Assembly (NCBI GenBank): GCA_021838785.1 | Contig: JAKCCV010000028.1 | Coordinates: 1-32,545 of the forward strand | Direction: 5' to 3' | Source of the DNA: Acidobacteriota bacterium | GTDB taxonomy: Bacteria > Acidobacteriota > Terriglobia > UBA7540 | Length of the DNA stretch: 32,545 bases | Shown here: positions 14,962 to 23,893 of the stretch, one piece after another | Layout of the letters: each line of letters starts with the position of its first letter | Numbering within the stretch: position 1 is the first letter of the stretch | Position numbers and translations under genes: made by a program | The notes under the pieces: generated by a model | What the model was told of the DNA's origin: nothing | Databases searched by the model: none | The model's input: only the letters and a program-made list of their open reading frames with translations

Positions 14962-17046
14962 CTACATCTTCCGCCGAGGCTCGATTTTGACCTGGCCGTG
15001 AAGCAGCATGTCGCGTGAAGACGATCCCACCATGATTTTGTAAACGCCCGGCAAAATCGCCCAGCGGTGATGCTGCGTATCCCAGTATGAAAAGTCGCGC
15101 GCATTGAGTTCGAGGCGCGCTTGTCCCGTCTCGCCCGGCTTCAGTTCCAACTTGGTAAAGCCTTTTAGCTGCTTGGGCGGCTCGGGAACGGCGCGGGTTT
15201 GCGGGAAACCCACGTAGAGTTCGGCAACCTCCGCTCCGGCCCGATGGCCGGTGTTGGTCACATCGAAGCTCACGCTGACCGTTTGGTGGGAATGCTCGAC
15301 GGGGGCGAGAGCTTGGGGAGCGACCGTTAGGTGCTGATAGGCGAATGTCGTGTAAGAAAGGCCGTAACCGAATGGGAAAAGCGGCCGGATATGGTCGGCA
15401 TCGTAATGACGATAACCGACAAACACCCCTTCGGAATAGTGAACAACGCCGTTGACACCGGGGTATTGCTCGGGCGTGTTGGCGGGGAGATCCTGGAGTC
15501 GTCGGGGAAAAGTAATGGGCAGCTTGCCGGAAGGGTCAACGTCGCCAAAAAGGACCGCGGCAACGGCGTTGCCGTCTTCTTCGCCGGGATACCAGGCTTC
15601 TAAGATTGCCGGCACTTGATGGACCCAGGGCATGAGAATGGCCGAGCCGCTCTTGAGCACCACGATGGTGCGGGGGTTGGCGCGAGCGACGGCTTCGACG
15701 AGTTGATCCTGATCGCCCTGTAAGGAAATGGGGTGGTCGCGTCCTTCTGTCTCGTAATCGCCCACCATCACGATGGCGATGTCGGAAGATTTGGCGAGGG
15801 CGGCTGCTTGCGCCACGTCGCTGCCGTCATTGAAACGGACCTTGACGCCACTGCCCGCACGATGGGCGATACCTTTAACCGGGTCCACGGTATAGAGCGG
15901 CACTACGTGCGAGCTGCCCCCGCCGCCGGTGATGGCGCGGGCAGCGTAAGGGCCGATGACAGCTATCGAGTGCAGGCGCGCGGCGTCGAGAGGAAGTAGC
16001 TTCCCTTTATTTTTCAACAACACCATGCCTTGCTCGGCAATCTCGCGCGCCAAACGGCCATCCTCCTTGACCGGAATCCGGTGGAGGGTGGGGGGATGGT
16101 CATAGACACCCAATGCCATCATAGTGCGGAATCGGCGAACGAGCTTGTCATCAATGACCGACATGGGAACGCGACCGGATTGGACGTCGGCCTTGAGAGG
16201 GGTCGAGAAGTAGCGGCCCGTGGGCATTTCCAAATCCAAGCCTGCCATCGCGGAGCGAACCGTGCTGTGCGTTGCTCCAAAGTCGGAGGTTACAAACCCC
16301 TTGAATCCCCAATCCTTCTTTAGAATTTGGTGCAAGAGCATATCGTTTTGGCAACTGTAAACCCCATTGACCTTATTGTAGGCACACATTACCGCGCCCA
16401 CGTGCGCCTGCTTGACAGAGGCTTCAAAGGCCGGGAGATAGATTTCATGCAGAGCCCGTTCACCAATAATTTCGTTGATTCTGAAGCGGTCGGTTTCTTG
16501 GTTGTTGGCGTCGTAGTGTTTGACGTCGGCAATCACGTGCTGACTCTGGATGCCTTCGATGACGTTGACGGCCATCTGGCTGACAAGATAAGGGTCTTCG
16601 CCGAACGCCTCGAAGGTTCGCCCATTTTGCGGAACGCGCATGATATTTACGTCCGGCCCCTCGAGCAATCCGTCGGCAAGGTCACGCGACTCCTTGCCAA
16701 TAATGACGCCATAAAGGTGCGCCAGCCTGACATCCCAGGAGGCGGCGAGCGAAATGGGAGCGGGCAGGGCCGTCGCCGGCTGCTGGGGACGCGTGCCGTC
16801 AGGGCCTACACCCGCCGGCCCGTTGGTGATGCGAAGCGCCGGAATGCCAAGCCGGTGGATGGGCGGAACATAACGGAAATGCGTGGCATCTCGAATGCCG
16901 TGCAACTCTTCAATCTTCTCATCCAGGGTCATTTTCCGAACAACCGATCGGGCGCGCACCTCCGCGCTCTGAGCCTTCACCGTGCAGGGCGCGAGGGTCA
17001 ACGCCGCCCCCAGCCACCAAAGTAACCAACTTGGAAAACTTCTCAT
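14962..17046 (-). CDS. Secreted GH3 beta-glycosidase
   Basis: This is a 694-residue protein with signal peptide MRSFPSWLLWWLGAALTLAPCTVKAQS. The GH3 N-domain contains LRITNGPAGVG, EAFGEDPYLVSQMAV, VKHYDANNQETDR (KH substrate-binding motif, 176-177), CAYNKVNG and GFVTSDFGATH with nucleophile Asp255. The GH3 C-domain follows (VLLKNKGKLLPLD...VGDYETEGRDH...AWYPGEEDGNAVAAVLFGDVDPSGKLPITFP). A fibronectin III-like domain closes the protein (VSFDVTNTGHRAGAEVAELYVG...LKGFTKLELKPGETGQARLEL). This is the full beta-glucosidase architecture. The start at 17046 is fixed by AGGAGG six bases ahead. It is convergent with the GH79-like gene, so the two may act on the same polysaccharide. Confidence 0.94.
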   Translation of the reverse strand: MRSFPSWLLWWLGAALTLAPCTVKAQSAEVRARSVVRKMTLDEKIEELHGIRDATHFRYVPPIHRLGIPALRITNGPAGVGPDGTRPQQPATALPAPISLAASWDVRLAHLYGVIIGKESRDLADGLLEGPDVNIMRVPQNGRTFEAFGEDPYLVSQMAVNVIEGIQSQHVIADVKHYDANNQETDRFRINEIIGERALHEIYLPAFEASVKQAHVGAVMCAYNKVNGVYSCQNDMLLHQILKKDWGFKGFVTSDFGATHSTVRSAMAGLDLEMPTGRYFSTPLKADVQSGRVPMSVIDDKLVRRFRTMMALGVYDHPPTLHRIPVKEDGRLAREIAEQGMVLLKNKGKLLPLDAARLHSIAVIGPYAARAITGGGGSSHVVPLYTVDPVKGIAHRAGSGVKVRFNDGSDVAQAAALAKSSDIAIVMVGDYETEGRDHPISLQGDQDQLVEAVARANPRTIVVLKSGSAILMPWVHQVPAILEAWYPGEEDGNAVAAVLFGDVDPSGKLPITFPRRLQDLPANTPEQYPGVNGVVHYSEGVFVGYRHYDADHIRPLFPFGYGLSYTTFAYQHLTVAPQALAPVEHSHQTVSVSFDVTNTGHRAGAEVAELYVGFPQTRAVPEPPKQLKGFTKLELKPGETGQARLELNARDFSYWDTQHHRWAILPGVYKIMVGSSSRDMLLHGQVKIEPRRKM

Positions 17047-17286
17047 AAAGTTCCTCCTGGAATGGCGATTGAGCCCCATAGAATAACAGGATTGCCCTAC
17101 GGGACGAACCGATTAAATCCGTCGAGGAAAACGGTAAATCTCCCTTCCAGCCGTGTTGCAATCAAGGGGCAGGATAGGCTAACTGGCCGCCGAGTCCGTC
17201 GCGGGTTTGTCGAGCGAAGGCGGCTTCGCGCAGTCTCTCCCACCAAAACTTCCGAAACGGTTGTGACCTCTTCCGGCCGCTGGACA

Positions 17287-17316
17287 TTGACAACCGAAAT
17301 CGCTAGACTTTGAAAT
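17287..17316 (+). promoter_or_regulatory. Candidate promoter of the LysW-like operon
   Basis: A perfect TTGACA (17287-17292) is followed after 18 bases by TGAAAT (4 of 6). Transcription would start near 17323, just ahead of the GGAGGAGG ribosome site of the LysW-like gene. Confidence 0.45.
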
Positions 17317-17345
17317 TGAAAAGAGCACTGACGGAGGAGGAAAGC

Positions 17346-17519
17346 ATGGCCGTGTGCCCGGAATGTGAGGCATCGCTGGATATCGAAGCCGAGGACGTTG
17401 AAGAAGGGCAGGTCTTAGATTGTCCGGAATGCGGCGCGGAACTTGAAGTTGTAAGCACCCATCCGTTGGAGCTGAATCTCCTTGAAGAGCGGGATGACGA
17501 GGAGGAAGAGGAAATTTGA
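17346..17519 (+). CDS. LysW-like acidic zinc-ribbon protein
   Basis: The 57-residue product MAVCPECEASLDIEAEDVEEGQVLDCPECGAELEVVSTHPLELNLLEERDDEEEEEI matches the amino-group carrier protein LysW along its length: two CPxC knuckles, EGEx(V/L)xCPxCGAELEVVS, then PLxLxL. LysW carries lysine/arginine precursors on its C-terminal glutamate in the motif EDWGE. Here the tail is DDEEEEEI, so the canonical acceptor is replaced by a polyglutamate run ending in isoleucine. No lysX/argX, lysZ or lysY homologues are in view, so a carrier role is uncertain. The start is set by GGAGGAGGAAAGC. It is 15 bases upstream of the next gene and probably co-transcribed. Confidence 0.75.
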   Translation: MAVCPECEASLDIEAEDVEEGQVLDCPECGAELEVVSTHPLELNLLEERDDEEEEEI

Positions 17520-17534
17520 AGGAGGGGGCGGGAC

Positions 17535-17960
17535 GTGCGTGATGTCAAGCTTTCGGATTGGGTCATAAAAACCAATCTTCGTGCAAGGCGACAGGGTGTT
17601 CGAGCGGCCCTGCTGGCCGCGGCGCTGCTCTGTTGCGGCGCAACCGCGGCCGTGGCCAAGAAAAAACCCACGCCCACGAAGACGGTCATGGGCCAAGTCT
17701 TTGACGCTTCGAATCACGCCGTGGCGGGAGCCGACGTAGAGCTGACGGACCTGGCCACCAAAAAGAAGCTCGACATGTACACGCAGCAGGACGGGCGTTA
17801 TGAATTTGGCGGTCTCAGCTTTAATGACAATTATCAGGTGCAGGCTCACTACCGAGGGCAAGTTTCCGAGGCTCGCATCGTGAGCGCGTGGGATCCGCGA
17901 GCCGAGCTGGTTCTGAATCTCTACCTGCGGTCGCCCAAGCAACGGGCGGCCAACCGATAA
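17535..17960 (+). CDS. Small exported protein with CarboxypepD_reg-like domain
   Basis: The 141-residue protein starts from GTG with AAGGAGGGGG eight bases ahead. A basic N-terminus is followed by a hydrophobic signal segment (AALLAAALLCCGATAAVAKKK). The mature part is a single carboxypeptidase-regulatory-like beta-sandwich: VMGQVFDASNHAVAGADVELTDLATKKKLDMYTQQDGRYEFGGLSFNDNYQVQAHYRG. This fold is abundant in acidobacterial secreted and TonB-dependent proteins. Here it stands alone, so it may be an adhesion or envelope accessory protein. It is transcribed with the LysW-like gene, which gives no obvious common function. Confidence 0.75.
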   Translation: MRDVKLSDWVIKTNLRARRQGVRAALLAAALLCCGATAAVAKKKPTPTKTVMGQVFDASNHAVAGADVELTDLATKKKLDMYTQQDGRYEFGGLSFNDNYQVQAHYRGQVSEARIVSAWDPRAELVLNLYLRSPKQRAANR

Positions 17961-17999
17961 CGCGCCCGCGACGCTGGTGAGGGCTAGTGGGCTGAGGGC

Positions 18000-19244
18000 T
18001 CACGGCAGGAAACTTACCTTCATCAGCCGCCGGCCCGAGCGAAGGACAATCTCACGCCCCCCGTAGGTTGCAGGGTCCAGCTCCATGGTCGGGTCGGTGA
18101 GCTTTTCCCAATGCACCTCGCTCGAGCCGCCGCGAGCCATGGCTACCGCTCCTTCCTTAATTTTCCGTTGTGCTTCGGTGTTCGATGGATAGAGGCGAAG
18201 TTGAACTAACAGCCGCGAGAGCCGGATCGCTTTAGGGAGGGAGCACGTGACGGAAGGAAGGTCGGCAGGAACGCTGTCTTCTTGAAATTGCGCTTCAAAG
18301 CTGCGCCGCGCTTGAGCCGCAGCCTCTGTGCCGCAAAAATCGGCCACCAACCGGTAGGCCAGCATCTTTTTGACTTCGAGAGGATGTTGTCGGGCCGCGG
18401 CGACGGCGGCGCGGAGATCCTCGACTTCCCGCGGCGAGAGATCGGTCAGCAAGAGGAAATAACGCCACATCAGTTCGTCCGAGATGGACATCACTTTGCC
18501 AAAAATCTCGCTGGGCGGCTCGTTGATGCCGATGTAGTTGCCGAGCGATTTGGACATTTTCTGCACGCCGTCGAGACCCTCCAAAAGCGGCAGCGTCATG
18601 ATGACCTGCGGTTCCTGCCCGTACTCCTGTTGGAGCGTCCGGCCCACTAAGAGATTGAATTTCTGATCGGTGCCCCCCAGTTCGACATCCGCCCGAAGCG
18701 CGACGGAATCATAGCCTTGCACCAAAGGATAGAGGAGCTCGTGAAGGGCAATCGGGCGCTGCTCCTTCATGCGCTTGGCAAAGTCGTCCCGCTCCAACAT
18801 GCGGGCCACGGTGTACTTGGAACATAAATTCACCCACTCGCGGCTTGAAAGCCGGCTGAACCAACGGCTATTAAAATCCACAACAGTTTTTTCAGGGTGG
18901 AGAATCTTGAAGACCTGAGCTTTGTACGTTTCTGCGTTGGCGGAAATCTCTTCGGGCGTCATGGGCTTGCGCGTCACATTTTGGCCGGAAGGGTCCCCAA
19001 TGAGGCCGGTAAAGTCGCCGATTAAAAAGATGACGCGGTGCCCGAGGTCCTGAAAGTGCTTAAGTTTGCGAAGAAGAACGGTGTGGCCGAGGTGAATGTC
19101 GGGGGCCGTGGGGTCAAACCCGGCTTTGACGTTGAGCGGTTGACCGGTTTGAGCGGAGCGCTCAAGCTTGGCTCGCAACTCTTCCAGGCGAATCGTCTCC
19201 TCCGCCCCTTTCGTGAGATAAGCAAGTTGTTCGTCAATCGTCAT
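18000..19244 (-). CDS. tyrS: Tyrosyl-tRNA synthetase
   Basis: The 414-residue class Ic synthetase charges tRNA-Tyr. The HIGH-type signature is HLGH at 51-54 ([14 protein letters not shown]). The KMSKS loop is exact at 229-233 ([14 protein letters not shown]). Typical TyrRS segments include [45 protein letters not shown] and a C-terminal S4-like RNA-binding domain ([27 protein letters not shown]). It sits six bases after purN, at the end of the purine cluster. No T-box or other regulatory leader is visible. Confidence 0.97.
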   Translation of the reverse strand: MTIDEQLAYLTKGAEETIRLEELRAKLERSAQTGQPLNVKAGFDPTAPDIHLGHTVLLRKLKHFQDLGHRVIFLIGDFTGLIGDPSGQNVTRKPMTPEEISANAETYKAQVFKILHPEKTVVDFNSRWFSRLSSREWVNLCSKYTVARMLERDDFAKRMKEQRPIALHELLYPLVQGYDSVALRADVELGGTDQKFNLLVGRTLQQEYGQEPQVIMTLPLLEGLDGVQKMSKSLGNYIGINEPPSEIFGKVMSISDELMWRYFLLLTDLSPREVEDLRAAVAAARQHPLEVKKMLAYRLVADFCGTEAAAQARRSFEAQFQEDSVPADLPSVTCSLPKAIRLSRLLVQLRLYPSNTEAQRKIKEGAVAMARGGSSEVHWEKLTDPTMELDPATYGGREIVLRSGRRLMKVSFLP

Positions 19245-19250
19245 AGTTGA

Positions 19251-19889
19251 TTACGGCTCAGGATGGAAGCTTCGTCCTCCGGACGGAGGCTGGACCAAAA
19301 CCGCGCGACGCCCTTCGATTCGAATGCAGTCTTCCAGCATCAGGCAGATGGCGTCGGAATAAATTCGGTGCTCCTCTTTCAGGATGCGGTCGGAAAGTGT
19401 TTCGACCGTGTCGTCATCGAGCACCGGAACCACGGCTTGGCAAACAATGGGGCCTGTGTCCACACCTTCGTCCACCAGATGGACGGTGCATCCTGTGAAC
19501 TTGACGCCATATTCCAGCGCTTGCTTTTGCGCGTTCAAACCGGGAAAGGCCGGCAGCAGGGCGGGATGAATGTTCAAGATTCGCTGGGGAAAGGCCCGAA
19601 CGAAGTAAGGACTCAGAACGCGCATAAAACCCGCCAAACAAACCAAATCCACCTGGTGGGCCCGAAGCACGGCCACCACTTCACTGTCATAGGTCTCGCG
19701 TTCCTTGCCCTTGGAAGAGAGATACACGGCCTTCAGGCCCATCTCCTTGGCCCGAGCAAGGCCGGGAGCGTCCTCGCGATTGCTGATGACAATCGCAATG
19801 CGAGCCGGGATTTTTCCCGCTTCGACGTTCCGAGCGATGGCCTCAAAATTCGAGCCACGACCCGAAAGAAGGATCCCAAGTTGCTTCAT
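19251..19889 (-). CDS. purN: Phosphoribosylglycinamide formyltransferase PurN
   Basis: The 212-residue enzyme transfers formyl from 10-formyl-THF to GAR, the third step of purine synthesis. Family motifs: LGILLSGRGSNFEAIARN (phosphate loop), VCLAGFMRVLSPYF, ILNIHPALLPAFPG (the catalytic Asn-His pair) and CTVHLVDEGVDTGPI (catalytic Asp). The start at 19889 has CGGAG five bases ahead and aligns with family N-termini. A longer reading to 19943 adds a non-conserved Pro-rich stretch. It lies 147 bases downstream of purM and directly before tyrS. Confidence 0.97.
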   Translation of the reverse strand: MKQLGILLSGRGSNFEAIARNVEAGKIPARIAIVISNREDAPGLARAKEMGLKAVYLSSKGKERETYDSEVVAVLRAHQVDLVCLAGFMRVLSPYFVRAFPQRILNIHPALLPAFPGLNAQKQALEYGVKFTGCTVHLVDEGVDTGPIVCQAVVPVLDDDTVETLSDRILKEEHRIYSDAICLMLEDCIRIEGRRAVLVQPPSGGRSFHPEP

Positions 19890-20036
19890 AACACTCCGAG
19901 GCCCAGGAGGGGGCGTGAGCGCTGCGATGGATGGATCGCCCATCGTTGAGCCTGATTGGAAGTTTGGCCCATCGCACCGCGCCCCGAAGTTTCTGCCAGA
20001 ACTTCTCGTCCCACGGCCGGTGCTCTTAGAGCGCTC

Positions 20037-21059
20037 TCAAGTGACATACCTCACCTTGGAGGGACCCCGAACAATCCGGCCGACAATGAAAAATCGCTCT
20101 TTCCGCCTCTTGAGAAACTCGGCGACCTGATTGGCTCGCCGCTCCGGGACAATCAAAAGCATCCCAAGCCCCATATTGAAGGTGCGAAGCATGTCATCAT
20201 GCGGAACCCTTCCGCAGCGCTCGATCAGCCGGAAGATGGGCAACGGCTCCCAGGAGCCCAGGCGAATTTCCGCTCCGCAGCCCCGCGGCAGAACTCGCGG
20301 CGTGTTCTCTGTGAGTCCTCCTCCCGTAACGTGAACGAGGGCTGCGAGCCAACCTTTCTCTAGCAGCGGCTCGGTCACGGGCCAATAGCATCGGTGAGGC
20401 TGAAGAAGCTCCTCGCCCAAACGACGGCCGAGTTCCGGCAGATAGCGGCTGAGGGGGATGCCTTCCTTCTCCAGAAGAATTCTTCGCACCAGGGTATAGC
20501 CATTGGTGTGCAGGCCTGCCGACGGCAACCCGAAAATCATGTCGCCCGGCTGAACGTGGCTGCCATCGAGGAGGCGGGCGCGGCGAACCCAGCCCACCAT
20601 GCAGCCAGCCAGGTCATATTCGTCTTCAGGATAAAAGCCGGGCATCTCTGCCGTTTCGCCGCCAATAAGGGCACATCTCACGGCGCGGCAGGCTTCAGCC
20701 ACGCCACCCACAACTTCTGCGACCACGCGGGGCCGGAGCTTGCCAGCGGCCAGATAATCGAGAAAGAAAAGCGGTCGGGCTCCGTGAACGGAAATATCGT
20801 TCACCGAATGATTGACAAGGTCTCGGCCAACGCCCGAATGGAGCCCTAGCACGCAAGCGATTTTGAGCTTGGTTCCCACGCCGTCCATGCTTGAAACCAG
20901 CACGGCATCCTCGGGCAGTCCGGCGAGGGAGAAAAAGCCTCCAAAGGCTCCCACGTTCCCAATCACGCGGGAGGTAAAGGTTTTGCGAGCGAGTTGCCGA
21001 ATTTGAACCTTGGCACGGTCGGCGGCGGCAATGTCCACCCCTGCATCACGGTAACGCAT
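20037..21059 (-). CDS. purM: Phosphoribosylformylglycinamidine cyclo-ligase PurM
   Basis: The 340-residue AIR synthetase is full length. Motifs: YRDAGVDI at the N-terminus, VSSMDGVGTKLKIA (ATP/Mg loop), NDISVHGARPLFFLDYLA, LIGGETAEMPGFY and HVTGGGLTENTPRVLP. It converts FGAM to AIR with ATP. It is placed between lepB and purN on the same strand. The C-terminal half (RMLLIVPERRANQVAEFLKR-type segment) matches the AIRS_C fold. Confidence 0.97.
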   Translation of the reverse strand: MRYRDAGVDIAAADRAKVQIRQLARKTFTSRVIGNVGAFGGFFSLAGLPEDAVLVSSMDGVGTKLKIACVLGLHSGVGRDLVNHSVNDISVHGARPLFFLDYLAAGKLRPRVVAEVVGGVAEACRAVRCALIGGETAEMPGFYPEDEYDLAGCMVGWVRRARLLDGSHVQPGDMIFGLPSAGLHTNGYTLVRRILLEKEGIPLSRYLPELGRRLGEELLQPHRCYWPVTEPLLEKGWLAALVHVTGGGLTENTPRVLPRGCGAEIRLGSWEPLPIFRLIERCGRVPHDDMLRTFNMGLGMLLIVPERRANQVAEFLKRRKERFFIVGRIVRGPSKVRYVT

Positions 21060-21178
21060 CGGAGACAGCCATTATCGAGGATTCGGCCCCAGAGTGACAA
21101 GCTCTTCTATCGGCGGACAAAGCCTCAACGGCCCGGGCGCTTGCAGATGCTCGTGGTAGAACCCGCCCGTGAGCGTGA

Positions 21179-22006
21179 TTAAAAGACCTTGCCGATTCTT
21201 GACCAGCGGGTATTTTGAAAGAAGTTCTTGACAATCGAGGCGTCAAAGCGGAGGCGGTCACTCCAGCGGTCGTCGAGCCACTCATGGCTCGGCGCACGGT
21301 AGGACCAATAGATGAACCATGGTTCACCGACGACGTTCTTGAGGGGGACAAAACCCCAAAAGCGACTGTCATAGGAATCATCCCGATTGTCGCCCAGGAC
21401 AAACAAGTATCCTTTCGGGACGTGAAGGCCGTCGCGGTGAATAAATTTGGGCATTTCGCGCGCCCAAGTCGGATCAACGCCCCAGTCGGCGGGCAAGGCG
21501 TCAATCAAGTTCACCGGCGGAGGGAAGTTGTCCCGCAGGGGAAGAATGCGTGACGAGTCGAAGTACGCGTAAGGCTGTGGCAGCAACTTGCCGTTCACAT
21601 AAACCTGCTTGTTGACGATCTTCACGACATCTCCCCCCACTCCAATGACTCGCTTGACGAACATCTGCGCAGGGTCCAGCGGGTAACGAAACGCGACGAT
21701 GTCCTGCCGGTGAATCCGACGGAGGGGAGGAAGTCGCCAGTTGGTATAAGGCACCTGCGGACCGTAGAGCAGCTTATCGAGAAAGACGTGGTCGCCGATA
21801 AGGATGGTTCGCTCCATGGAGCCGGTCGGGATCATCGTCGCCTCGCCGACGAAAGTTCGGATACAGAAAACCCCGATTAAAACAATGCCGAGGGAACGGA
21901 GCGTATCCCAAATACTCTCTCGCTGAGGAGGCTTCGGCTTGGCTTTTGTCTCCGGCGGAGCCTCGGCGGTAACGGGCGAGGCGGATGAAGGGTCTGAGCT
22001 TGGCAT
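21179..22006 (-). CDS. lepB: Signal peptidase I
   Basis: The 275-residue protein has a proline/lysine-rich cytoplasmic N-terminus, a single TM segment (SLGIVLIGVFCIRTFV, about 38-53), then the S26 catalytic box MIPTGSMERTI with nucleophile Ser63. FVKRVIGVGGDVV carries the general-base Lys118. The GDNRDDSYDSRFWGFV box closes the catalytic core. It removes signal peptides from exported proteins, many of which are encoded in this window. The ATG at 22006 is preferred over a TTG at 22033 because the longer form would overlap purF. It begins four bases after the purF stop, implying coupled translation. Confidence 0.94.
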   Translation of the reverse strand: MPSSDPSSASPVTAEAPPETKAKPKPPQRESIWDTLRSLGIVLIGVFCIRTFVGEATMIPTGSMERTILIGDHVFLDKLLYGPQVPYTNWRLPPLRRIHRQDIVAFRYPLDPAQMFVKRVIGVGGDVVKIVNKQVYVNGKLLPQPYAYFDSSRILPLRDNFPPPVNLIDALPADWGVDPTWAREMPKFIHRDGLHVPKGYLFVLGDNRDDSYDSRFWGFVPLKNVVGEPWFIYWSYRAPSHEWLDDRWSDRLRFDASIVKNFFQNTRWSRIGKVF

Positions 22007-22010
22007 GAAT

Positions 22011-23441
22011 TTACTCGCGATGACGAAGGGCAAGGAGCGGTTCCTGCACGGTGGTGGGGTAGTTGGCCGTGTAACAGGCCAGACAATAACTGCCCCGCGG
22101 TCCGCCCACGGCGTCCTGCAAGGCTTTCAGTGAGAGGTAGCCTAGGCTATCTGCTCCGACATACTGTCGAATTTCCTCTACGCTGTGGTTGGCCGCAATC
22201 AGCTCCTTCCGGTTGGGTGTGTCAATGCCGTAATAGCAAGGTGAAATCGTGGGTGGACAACTGATCCGCAAATGAACCTCTCGCGCTCCGGCCTCTCTTA
22301 CGATGCCCACAATTTTCCGGCTGGTTGTCCCGCGGATAATCGAATCATCCACCAGCACCACACGTCTGCCCTCCAAGAGCTGACGGACAGGATTCAACTT
22401 CAGTCGCACCCCAAAGTCACGGATGGCTTGGGTCGGTTCGATAAACGTTCTTCCCACGTAGTGATTGCGGATAAGCCCGAAGCGCAACGGCACGCCGGAT
22501 TCCTCCGCGTAGCCGAGCGCCGCCGCCACTCCTGAGTCTGGAACGGGCACGACCAGATCCGCCTCGACCGGATGCTCGCGGGCCAACAGGCGTCCCAGCA
22601 TCTCTCGACTTTCCTGAACGGAGCGGCCAAAGATGAGGCTATCCGGTCTTGAGAAATAGACATGCTCAAAGATGCAGCGAGCGGGCGGAGCCGGAGGAGC
22701 GTAACGCAGCGAGGTCAAGCCCCGTTGGTCAAAAATCACCATTTCGCCCGGCTCAACTTCGCGCTCATACTTGGCCCCAATCAGATCGAAGGCGCAAGTT
22801 TCCGAGGCCGCCATCCAGGCTCCGTTCAACCGCCCAAGGTTCAGGGGCCGAAACCCGCGCGGATCGCGGATGGCGTAAACGCTGTCCTTGAACAACATCA
22901 CCAAGGAATAGGCGCCCGTTACCTTGTCGAGCGCATCCGCAATGGATTCGGGGATTCCGCTCTGCTTGGAGCGCGCGAAAAAGTGGAGAATGACTTCGGT
23001 GTCGCTGGTGGTCTGAAAAATATCGCCGCGACCTTCAAGTTCCCGACGAATGGAGGCGGCGTTCACCAGGTTACCGTTATGCGCCAGAGCGACTTGGCCT
23101 TTTTGGCAGCTTACGGTCAACGGTTGAGCGTTCTTGAGGTCGGTGTCCCCTGCGGTCGAATAGCGCGTATGGCCGATGGCCGCCTGTCCACGAAGGCTTT
23201 GAAGGGTTTCGTGGTTGAATACCTCCGCCACGTGCCCCATCGCTTTATGGTTGAGCAGTTGATGGCCGTCGGAGGCGGCAATGCCGGCGCTCTCCTGGCC
23301 GCGATGCTGCAACGCATAGAGTCCGAGGTAGGTCAGTTTGGCGGCCTCGGGATGTCCATAAACCGCAAAAACGCCGCAATGATCGTGGAACTTGTCCTCC
23401 GGAACGGACAGCGTGGGAAATAGTTCAACTCCCAGATTCAA
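22011..23441 (-). CDS. purF: Amidophosphoribosyltransferase PurF
   Basis: The 476-residue enzyme makes phosphoribosylamine from PRPP and glutamine, the first step of purine synthesis. A short propeptide precedes the catalytic Cys22 (DHCGVFAVYGH), as in the Bacillus-type enzyme. HNGNLVNA, DTEVILHFFAR and TGAYSLVML mark the Ntn glutaminase domain. VVLVDDSIIRGTTSRKIV at 361-378 is the PRPP loop. C256, C402, C453 and C456 align with the [4Fe-4S] ligands of that type. The start codon is TTG with GAGAGG six bases ahead. It is the first gene of purF-lepB-purM-purN-tyrS. Confidence 0.96.
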   Translation of the reverse strand: MNLGVELFPTLSVPEDKFHDHCGVFAVYGHPEAAKLTYLGLYALQHRGQESAGIAASDGHQLLNHKAMGHVAEVFNHETLQSLRGQAAIGHTRYSTAGDTDLKNAQPLTVSCQKGQVALAHNGNLVNAASIRRELEGRGDIFQTTSDTEVILHFFARSKQSGIPESIADALDKVTGAYSLVMLFKDSVYAIRDPRGFRPLNLGRLNGAWMAASETCAFDLIGAKYEREVEPGEMVIFDQRGLTSLRYAPPAPPARCIFEHVYFSRPDSLIFGRSVQESREMLGRLLAREHPVEADLVVPVPDSGVAAALGYAEESGVPLRFGLIRNHYVGRTFIEPTQAIRDFGVRLKLNPVRQLLEGRRVVLVDDSIIRGTTSRKIVGIVREAGAREVHLRISCPPTISPCYYGIDTPNRKELIAANHSVEEIRQYVGADSLGYLSLKALQDAVGGPRGSYCLACYTANYPTTVQEPLLALRHRE

Positions 23442-23524
23442 ATGGAACCTCTCCCTCGGCAGGCTGCGGATTCAATCTCTCTCTGACGACAAGCCTTGTG
23501 TTCCCCTGGCACGGCCCCTCGTTC

Positions 23525-23539
23525 ATTTAGATGCTAAAT
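23525..23539. repeat. Palindrome ATTTAG-ATG-CTAAAT upstream of purF
   Basis: Perfect 6-bp arms around three bases, in the only AT-rich spot of this intergenic region. It lies about 85 bases upstream of the purF start and could be an operator. Confidence 0.35.
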
Positions 23540-23702
23540 CTTGAGCGAATAGCTCACCTTGGTCGTCATCCCTGCGCTCGCGGCCGGGTTGTTCGCTTGC
23601 TGAGCGGTGACGCGCAATTCTCATCTCGCGAGGAAATCCAATCCTTATTTTGCTCCCGTGCAACGCTCGGCGCAACTACTTTCCAAAGCCGGCAAACCCA
23701 GC

Positions 23703-23731
23703 TTGACATTCGCTTTCGCGTGCGCCAGAAT
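23703..23731 (+). promoter_or_regulatory. Sigma70 promoter upstream of the secreted protein gene
   Basis: TTGACA (6 of 6) and CAGAAT (4 of 6) are separated by 17 bases. The predicted transcription start is near 23738, about 155 bases before the ATG at 23894. Confidence 0.5.
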
Positions 23732-23893
23732 GCGGGCCGGTTTCTTGATGCAGGGGTTTGCCGAGGTGACTGGTTGCCCAATGCGACCCTGCTGGAGTTT
23801 GATAAGCCGACGGCAGGCGGCTCGATAACCTGCCGACCCTCGAGCGTGCCAGCGGGTCACAGACTCCGGGAGACTCAAAAATAAGGAGCTGTT

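Larger units (their letters stand above)
23442..23893. other. Intergenic region upstream of purF and of a secreted protein gene
   Basis: The 452 bases lie between divergent genes. They contain a perfect TTGACA-based promoter for the plus strand (23703-23731) and a short palindrome (23525-23539) on the purF side. Frames covering parts of it have no family features, ribosome sites or codon bias, so I see no gene here. No purine riboswitch-like structure was recognised. Confidence 0.5.

Noticed and set aside
16327-17025. A 232-codon plus-strand frame opposite the GH3 gene.
   Set aside because: Antisense shadow of the GH3 N-domain; no motifs.
23531-23884. Possible 117-residue protein upstream of the secreted LolA-like gene.
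   Set aside because: No ribosome site, no recognisable features, and it covers a promoter; several other frames overlap it equally well.
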